18,431 bases of DNA, taken from contig JAAZCO010000316.1 in the NCBI GenBank assembly GCA_012513235.1, positions 1 through 18,431 of the forward strand, written 5' to 3'. A program made the position numbers and the translations under genes. Shown here one piece after another: positions 13,956 to 18,431 of the stretch (position 1 is the first letter of the stretch; the number at the start of each line of letters is the position of its first letter). Below the pieces are notes generated by a model. It searched no databases. It was not told the origin of the DNA and worked only from the letters and a program-made list of their open reading frames with translations. Source of the stretch: Gammaproteobacteria bacterium (GTDB taxonomy: Bacteria > Pseudomonadota > Gammaproteobacteria > Pseudomonadales > Pseudomonadaceae).

Positions 13956-15177
13956 TTAGGCCACCCCTGATATCCTGCAAGATAATTTTTGCAGAGCCCC
14001 AACGGTAATCCAGTCGACGAATGCCTATCCATATCCAGTCTTCACGGTTTATTTTCTTTTTTAATAAGCTACGTGCGCCTTTATTCTCAATAGCTTGCTT
14101 TTCTATCATTTTATCGAGCTCTACCAATGGGCTATTGGTATGTTGGAGTCGACAAAAATCAATAACAAAACCCCTCGTTCTGCTATTTAATGAGTGGTTA
14201 GTACCACCAGCAAAGATAGACAACCAGCGATCTGCGCTGACATTATTGAACAGCTTTAGGCCATCCACTTGCTTTTTCCAGGTCTCATACTCTTTTTCGT
14301 AAATAGCGACAGCATCGTTAGCGCTATTGTTTCTTGCCGCTAAAATATTGTAGCGAATATGCGCCCCTTCAATAGCCAGACTAAACTCATTCGCCAGCTG
14401 AGTGTTCTCCTTGCATTCAGCACTAATATTATTATCGCTAAGCACTAGCTTTGCCAACTGGTCAAAGGAATCAAGCTCAATAGCCTTATCAACCAAATCA
14501 TGTAGGAATAACTGGCTTGGTAAACTGTGCTGAATATTAGGTGTTTCTATTAGCTTTCCTTTCAAAAATACAGCTTCTTTTTCCGACAGTTTAAGACTCA
14601 GGGTATCTCGCCTCATCCAATCAATGGGCCTATCGGGCAAATTCACAAGATTTGTGTGCCGGCTCTGCTTGTCATCATTGCCTTCGGCCGTTTCAGCTAA
14701 TTCCATACTCGTATGCGATGGCATAGCATCCATAGCACGGCAATAATCGGCGAATGATCCATTTTTTTTAAGAATGCCAAAGGTGCGCAGCCCATTCCAA
14801 TAAATTATCGAGGGTCTCCTTTCAACGCCACCACTATGAATACGCGTCAGACCTATAATGCCTTTTTCACCATCTTCATAACTGGCTAACACTTGGGCTA
14901 TTTCATTCTCGCGCTCTTTCATGTACTGCCCTAATCCCTGTTTCTTTTTAGCGGGCGGCAACTCTTGATAATCACGAATAATGCGCGGGATGGTAATAAA
15001 GTATTTAGCACGAGTTTGGATAGTGGATATGCCGGGGAACAAAGCATCGGCATAAGCATCTCGTATTTGACCTATCCCCAGCTCATCTAACGTACCTGGC
15101 TCTGATAACATTGCTAAAACGTTGTTAACTTTATCTCTTTCATCAGGGGAAAAATCTATCCAACCCAATTGGCTCAT
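13948..15177 (-). CDS. DUF6361-like protein, first gene of the PLD-helicase operon
   Basis: The function is unknown. The 409-residue protein opens GWIDFSPDERDKV, then DELGIGQIRDAYAD (31-44) and FPGISTIQTRAKYF (47-60). I recognise this conserved block as the hallmark of DUF6361-family proteins; the call is from memory of the family pattern. No catalytic motif, membrane segment or signal peptide is apparent, and the middle third is charged and helical-looking. It leads the operon, with the PLD gene starting within its last codons. The start has an AGAGAAGAG purine stretch about 10 bases upstream. A 352-base gap separates it from the AAA+ gene, so it probably has its own promoter. It may be a specificity or adaptor subunit; this is speculation from position only. 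Confidence 0.75.
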   Translation of the reverse strand: MSQLGWIDFSPDERDKVNNVLAMLSEPGTLDELGIGQIRDAYADALFPGISTIQTRAKYFITIPRIIRDYQELPPAKKKQGLGQYMKERENEIAQVLASYEDGEKGIIGLTRIHSGGVERRPSIIYWNGLRTFGILKKNGSFADYCRAMDAMPSHTSMELAETAEGNDDKQSRHTNLVNLPDRPIDWMRRDTLSLKLSEKEAVFLKGKLIETPNIQHSLPSQLFLHDLVDKAIELDSFDQLAKLVLSDNNISAECKENTQLANEFSLAIEGAHIRYNILAARNNSANDAVAIYEKEYETWKKQVDGLKLFNNVSADRWLSIFAGGTNHSLNSRTRGFVIDFCRLQHTNSPLVELDKMIEKQAIENKGARSLLKKKINREDWIWIGIRRLDYRWGSAKIILQDIRGGLNA

Positions 15178-15529
15178 GCGCTTGTCTCTTCTCTATTTTG
15201 TTTACCAGCGTTTGCTTTAGCTGACATATGAAATTTATGAGCGGTATTACGACTCAGTGACAGTAGGTATCGCTTATAGCGCACACCGACTACGCGCTAA
15301 GAGCTAAATGCTAATTCATTTTAAGGGTTCGCCTTGACTATAGCTGCATGCTAACAGTCTGCCACTCTCAAACGATACCGGTAAAACGAACATGCACTTC
15401 AGTGAGAGACATTTTTTTGGGGGATTACCCAACCAGCGATAACTCAAAGACTAGGTCTCATGTTTAGTGCGAAAAACATACAGAGCAAATAAAATTGATG
15501 GCTAGATAAAATCCTCACTAAGTAGCAAG
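15178..15529. other. Intergenic region upstream of the DUF6361-PLD-helicase operon
   Basis: 352 bases without a credible ORF. On the minus strand TTAGCG (15295-15300) and TATAAG, 16 bases apart, give a weak candidate promoter for the operon. A TAGCGC/GCGCTA dyad (15277-15282 and 15294-15299) spans the same spot. No convincing terminator for the AAA+ gene was found, so read-through from it into the operon is possible. Confidence 0.45.
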
Positions 15530-17605
15530 TTAAAACCCAATCCGACGTTTTTTAGCTTGCTCTTTATGGCTAACTTCACTGTTTAATGCTTGGATAAAAG
15601 CCTCTGTGCTTGGCAGTGGGCTAAAGCGCGACATCCGTGCCACAGCTCCAAAGTCTCCAGGGGTTAAATACTCCAACATTGATAATTGTTGCTGTAGGTT
15701 TTTCTGCCGGTGAGATAAACCAAATTGTTTGCAGTAGCTGCAGAAAAGTTTCCAAGCTTGCTGGGACGTTAAAAAACCAAACTTCGCCTTTAAATCAAAG
15801 CGACGCAATGCTGCTTGATCAAGACCATCCATTAGGTTGGTCGAAGCAATAAAAATACCGGAGAAGCTTTCCATTTGCGTGAGCATCTCATTGACCATGC
15901 TGACTTCCCAGCTACGTTTAACACCACGGCGATCGCTGAGAAAACTATCAACCTCATCAATCATCAAGACCGCATCTTGCTCCTCTGCCTGTTTAAACGC
16001 TTTAGCGATGTTCTGTTCATTTTCGCCAACATAAGCACCGAGCAAATCGGAAGCACGTTTGAGCAGTAAAGGCTTATTCAGTTGCTTAGCCAGCCAGTGA
16101 CCATAAGCGGTTTTTCCTGTACCGGGTGGACCGTATAAACATAAGCGCGCATTGGGGTGTGCAGTAAGCCCGTCAGTCAGAGCAGCCAAATCAACATCAG
16201 CGCTGATAAAAGCCGGATCATACAACTGCGCAGTTGCCTGCTGCTCGGCAGGTTGGGCTGTCGAGTAACCTTGTGACTTTAAGGTGCTATCAATCAGTAA
16301 CTGCATCGCTTGCGCAGGGTTTTCAAGTTTTGCAGCAATACTGGTTACTACATGAGCGGCGCGCTCTATCACCGCAGGGCTGAGCTGCTCCTGATCTGCC
16401 AAGCCTCGTAAGGTTTTTTTATCCAGCAAACCTTTGCTATAACGCTTGAGCAATTTTGCGCGTTGTTCTTGATTCGGTAGCGGTACCTCAATAACAAAAT
16501 CAAAGCGCCGCACAAAGGCTGGATCCATACGATTGATGCTGTTACTGATCCAAATCGTTGGAATGCTGTTGTGTTCCAGCATCAAATTGATCCATGCCTT
16601 ATTTTTACTGGCAAGCGCTGATTTTTGGCTGAAGGGATTAGCGTCTTCACTGAAAATATCCTCCACCTCGTCAAACACCAGCATGCTATCGTTGCTGGCA
16701 AAGAAGTGTTGTGCTGCGCGGTAAGCATTTAAACGGTACTGACTGGTTACAGAGTCGCCATCGCTGTCTTCGCTGGCCACTTCATAGAGCTGACTATGAT
16801 TGAGTTTAGCCAGCAAACGCGCCAACTCAGTTTTGCCTGTGCCTGGTTGGCCATGCAAAAGAATGTTCACCCCAGTACTGCGCTGCTGCACACTGTGTTC
16901 TAAATACGGCAACAAAATATCCAAATGCTCAGACAAGCTTGGGTAATCTTTTAGCTTGAGCTGTGCTGGAGCTGATTTTTTTATCTCGTTGCGCAGCAAG
17001 GCTTGTGGGCTGACTGCGCCGCAATACAAGGTGTCAGCAAAGGACGCAGACAGCACCCGTAACTTTTGCGTTAAAAAACCATCATCAAAATTACCTAAAT
17101 TAAAGATGCCCGTACGCATTAAAGCGCCGTCACGGGATAAGGCGACACGGATCTCGTTTTCAGGACAGTTCAACAGCTTCGCTAAGCTATAGAACATCTT
17201 GGCCGTATTCAGGTCGCCGAGCAGATCGGCGGCATCGGTTAAGCGTGCATCCATTGAGAGCGCGACAGCAAATTCTAAAATAGAGCGTTCCACGCTATCT
17301 AAATTGACCAGCTTGGCCAGTTGCGCAACATTGCTCTGTAAAACATCAGGCAAACGAGTCGGTGTATTTGAACACTTTCGATATTCTTTGCGCAGCAAGC
17401 TGTGTAGCTCAGCTTTGGACAGCTCGATATCAGCGTCATCGAAATCAAACAGGGCTTGCAGCAACGCATCGCTGACAATGTCATCGGATGCATAGGTAAA
17501 CATACCGCCCAAAGGGACGAGCAGCGTTAACATCCATTGGCGTACGCGAGGGTTTAAGGTCTCGTTATAGTGGGCTGCTGAAAGATGCGGTCTCAGAAAT
17601 CTCAT
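15530..17605 (-). CDS. Protein with two AAA+ ATPase modules
   Basis: This is a 691-residue ATPase of unknown role. Residues 1-240 form a helical N-terminal region with no family I can name. Module 1 has Walker A GQPGTGKT (252-259), Walker B MLVFDE (308-313), sensor-1 N355 and an arginine finger in FVRRFD (364-369). Module 2 has Walker A GPPGTGKT (492-499), Walker B VLMIDE (546-551), sensor-1 N590 and RRFD (601-604). Both sites look intact, so both modules should hydrolyse ATP and the protein probably forms a hexameric remodelling ring, like Cdc48/FtsH-type classical AAA. The start has AGAGGTGA just upstream. It diverges from a WYL regulator and lies upstream of the helicase operon on the same strand, which suggests shared control. 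It may equally be an independent gene pair with the regulator. Confidence 0.85.
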   Translation of the reverse strand: MRFLRPHLSAAHYNETLNPRVRQWMLTLLVPLGGMFTYASDDIVSDALLQALFDFDDADIELSKAELHSLLRKEYRKCSNTPTRLPDVLQSNVAQLAKLVNLDSVERSILEFAVALSMDARLTDAADLLGDLNTAKMFYSLAKLLNCPENEIRVALSRDGALMRTGIFNLGNFDDGFLTQKLRVLSASFADTLYCGAVSPQALLRNEIKKSAPAQLKLKDYPSLSEHLDILLPYLEHSVQQRSTGVNILLHGQPGTGKTELARLLAKLNHSQLYEVASEDSDGDSVTSQYRLNAYRAAQHFFASNDSMLVFDEVEDIFSEDANPFSQKSALASKNKAWINLMLEHNSIPTIWISNSINRMDPAFVRRFDFVIEVPLPNQEQRAKLLKRYSKGLLDKKTLRGLADQEQLSPAVIERAAHVVTSIAAKLENPAQAMQLLIDSTLKSQGYSTAQPAEQQATAQLYDPAFISADVDLAALTDGLTAHPNARLCLYGPPGTGKTAYGHWLAKQLNKPLLLKRASDLLGAYVGENEQNIAKAFKQAEEQDAVLMIDEVDSFLSDRRGVKRSWEVSMVNEMLTQMESFSGIFIASTNLMDGLDQAALRRFDLKAKFGFLTSQQAWKLFCSYCKQFGLSHRQKNLQQQLSMLEYLTPGDFGAVARMSRFSPLPSTEAFIQALNSEVSHKEQAKKRRIGF

Positions 17606-17656
17606 TATTCACCTCTGGATACGTTGCTTGCGACTGAGGTGTAATGATGCCACTCT

Positions 17657-17677
17657 AATGCGACACTATTTGTCATT
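17657..17677. promoter_or_regulatory. Candidate operator of the WYL regulator
   Basis: AATG-c-GACA (17657-17665) and TGTCATT (17671-17677) form an inverted repeat around a 5-base centre with one extra base in the left arm. It lies in the 90-base region between the divergent AAA+ and WYL genes, 19 bases before the WYL start, where an autoregulatory winged-helix protein would bind. Confidence 0.4.
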
Positions 17678-17695
17678 TAATTTTGCGGGTGCAGC

Positions 17696-18291
17696 ATGGC
17701 AGACTCATCTTTACGTTTATTATTGTTGCTACAACAGGTTCCGCGCGAACCACGTTCGATTAGTAGCCAACAGCTGCGTGCGCGACTAGAGGATGCTGGG
17801 TATCCTGTGAGCTTGCGCACTGTGCAACGTGATTTGGTTAGCCTATCAAGTCACTTTCCTCTAGTGCAAAACACACCCACAGGCCGAGGTAAAACTGGCG
17901 TAGCTTGGGCGTTTACTAAAGGCAGCCAGCACTTAGCCTTTCCTGGCATGGATGCAGTGACCGCCTTGACGGTGTCAATGGCTATGGAGCATTTGCAATC
18001 CCTATTACCACGGCAAGTTTTGCAATATCTAGAACCGTGGCAGTTAGAAGCCGAAGCGCAGCTGCGTCAGCACAACTCCAGCAAGTACCACGACTGGATG
18101 AGTAAAGTGCGCGTTGTGCCGCAGCATTTTTTGCAGGCACCGCAAGTCGATGCAGAAGCAGTCGGGCTGATTTATGAGGCGGTACTGGAAAATCGCAAGT
18201 TTTCTGCTACCTATAAAGGTAAGCCTGAACGCATCATTCATCCTTACGGTTTGGTGCAGCAAGGGCATACGCTGTATTTGATTTGTCGGTT
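17696..18291 (+). pseudogene. WYL-domain transcriptional regulator, interrupted by an insertion sequence
   Basis: This is a helix-turn-helix/WYL transcription factor of the general type that includes the BrxR/CapW repressors of defence loci. Residues 1-75 form a winged helix (LLLLQQVPREPRSISSQQLRARL...SLRTVQRDLVSL, the last part being the recognition helix). A linker follows, then a WYL domain starts near residue 140 (KFSATYKGKPERIIHPYGLVQQGHTLYLICRF). The reading frame then runs into insertion-sequence DNA and stops at 18313 after a few foreign residues (GLPLKH). About 100 residues, the rest of the WYL and C-terminal domains that bind ligand or dimerise, are missing. The ATG has GCGGGTG ahead of it. 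A truncated product with an intact DNA-binding domain might still be made. Divergent from the AAA+ gene. Confidence 0.85.
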
Positions 18292-18431
18292 TGGACTTCC
18301 CCTAAAACACTAGACACTCCTTAAGTTAGAATAAACCTTTAGGAGAGCATCATGACAAGACAACGTTTTACACCTGAATTCAAAGCTGAGGCCATCAAAC
18401 AAATAACCGAACGCGGTTATTCTGTAAAAGA
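18292..18431. mobile_element. IS3-family insertion sequence, left end
   Basis: Foreign sequence starts at about 18292 with TGGACTTCCCC, a plausible IS3-type terminal repeat beginning TG, exactly where the WYL reading frame loses family similarity. It continues to the transposase start at 18352 and off the window. The family is assigned from the OrfA N-terminus. The exact end and the 3-bp target duplication cannot be confirmed without the right end. Confidence 0.75.
18352..18431 (+). CDS. IS3-family transposase OrfA, N-terminal fragment
   Basis: Only 26 codons are visible: MTRQRFTPEFKAEAIKQITE and then RGYSVK. This is the helix-turn-helix (HTH_Tnp_1 / InsE-like) opening shared by IS3-group OrfA proteins, which bind the terminal repeats and are joined to OrfB by programmed frameshifting. 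AGGAG lies six bases before the ATG. The gene continues past the right edge, so its integrity is unknown. It transcribes in the same direction as the interrupted WYL gene. Confidence 0.85.
   Translation, partial: MTRQRFTPEFKAEAIKQITERGYSVK

Noticed and set aside
8875..15177. Calling the operon DISARM
   Set aside because: The PLD plus helicase pairing is reminiscent, but no DUF1998 protein or methyltransferase is present, and the third gene is a DUF6361-like protein.
8827..15430. Shared 12-mer GGGGGATTACCC at both ends of the three-gene operon (about 8827 and 15419)
   Set aside because: Several 12-base matches are expected by chance in a window of this size, and the flanks do not extend the match.
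1..18431. CRISPR array
   Set aside because: No regularly spaced direct repeats of 23-47 bases were seen anywhere in the window.

Overview
The window looks like a chromosomal segment from a moderate-GC gammaproteobacterium, most likely in the Pseudomonadales. The grounds are the 4.5S RNA gene directly upstream of dnaX, the three-subunit gluconate-dehydrogenase-like flavocytochrome operon, and a 7TM-DISM diguanylate cyclase. No species call is possible from sequence alone.

Left part (1-8386) reads as backbone. On the minus strand it holds the first 51 codons of dnaX, the SRP 4.5S RNA (ffs) with a recognisable promoter, and an operon of small TAT subunit, GMC flavoprotein and tri-haem cytochrome c that ends in a strong hairpin terminator. 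Next come a short-chain dehydrogenase (minus) divergent from a SnoaL/NTF2-like protein (plus), and then a membrane diguanylate cyclase (minus). The dehydrogenase, NTF2-like protein and flavocytochrome operon probably serve one oxidation pathway whose substrate is not visible here.

A change of character occurs at about 8.2-8.9 kb. This gene-free stretch contains the 3' part of a tRNA-Arg(CCT)-like gene (8387-8430), a perfect 15-bp inverted repeat, a 25-bp imperfect direct repeat and 11-bp-period tandem repeats. A tRNA 3' fragment in this orientation is what the far end of a tRNA-integrated element leaves behind. The accessory element would therefore extend to the right, out of the window.

Right part (8875-18431) reads as accessory. 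Three tightly coupled minus-strand genes (DUF6361-like protein, two-HxK phospholipase D-like protein, and a large SF2/SNF2-type helicase) form one translation-coupled operon. Upstream lies a 691-residue protein with two AAA+ ATPase modules. Divergent from it is a winged-helix/WYL transcription factor of the kind often found controlling defence loci. That regulator is cut inside its WYL domain by an IS3-family insertion whose left end and first transposase codons fill the right edge. The trio, and perhaps the AAA+ protein with it, is the best candidate for a poorly described (probably anti-phage or anti-plasmid) system. That function is inferred from domain content and position, not shown.
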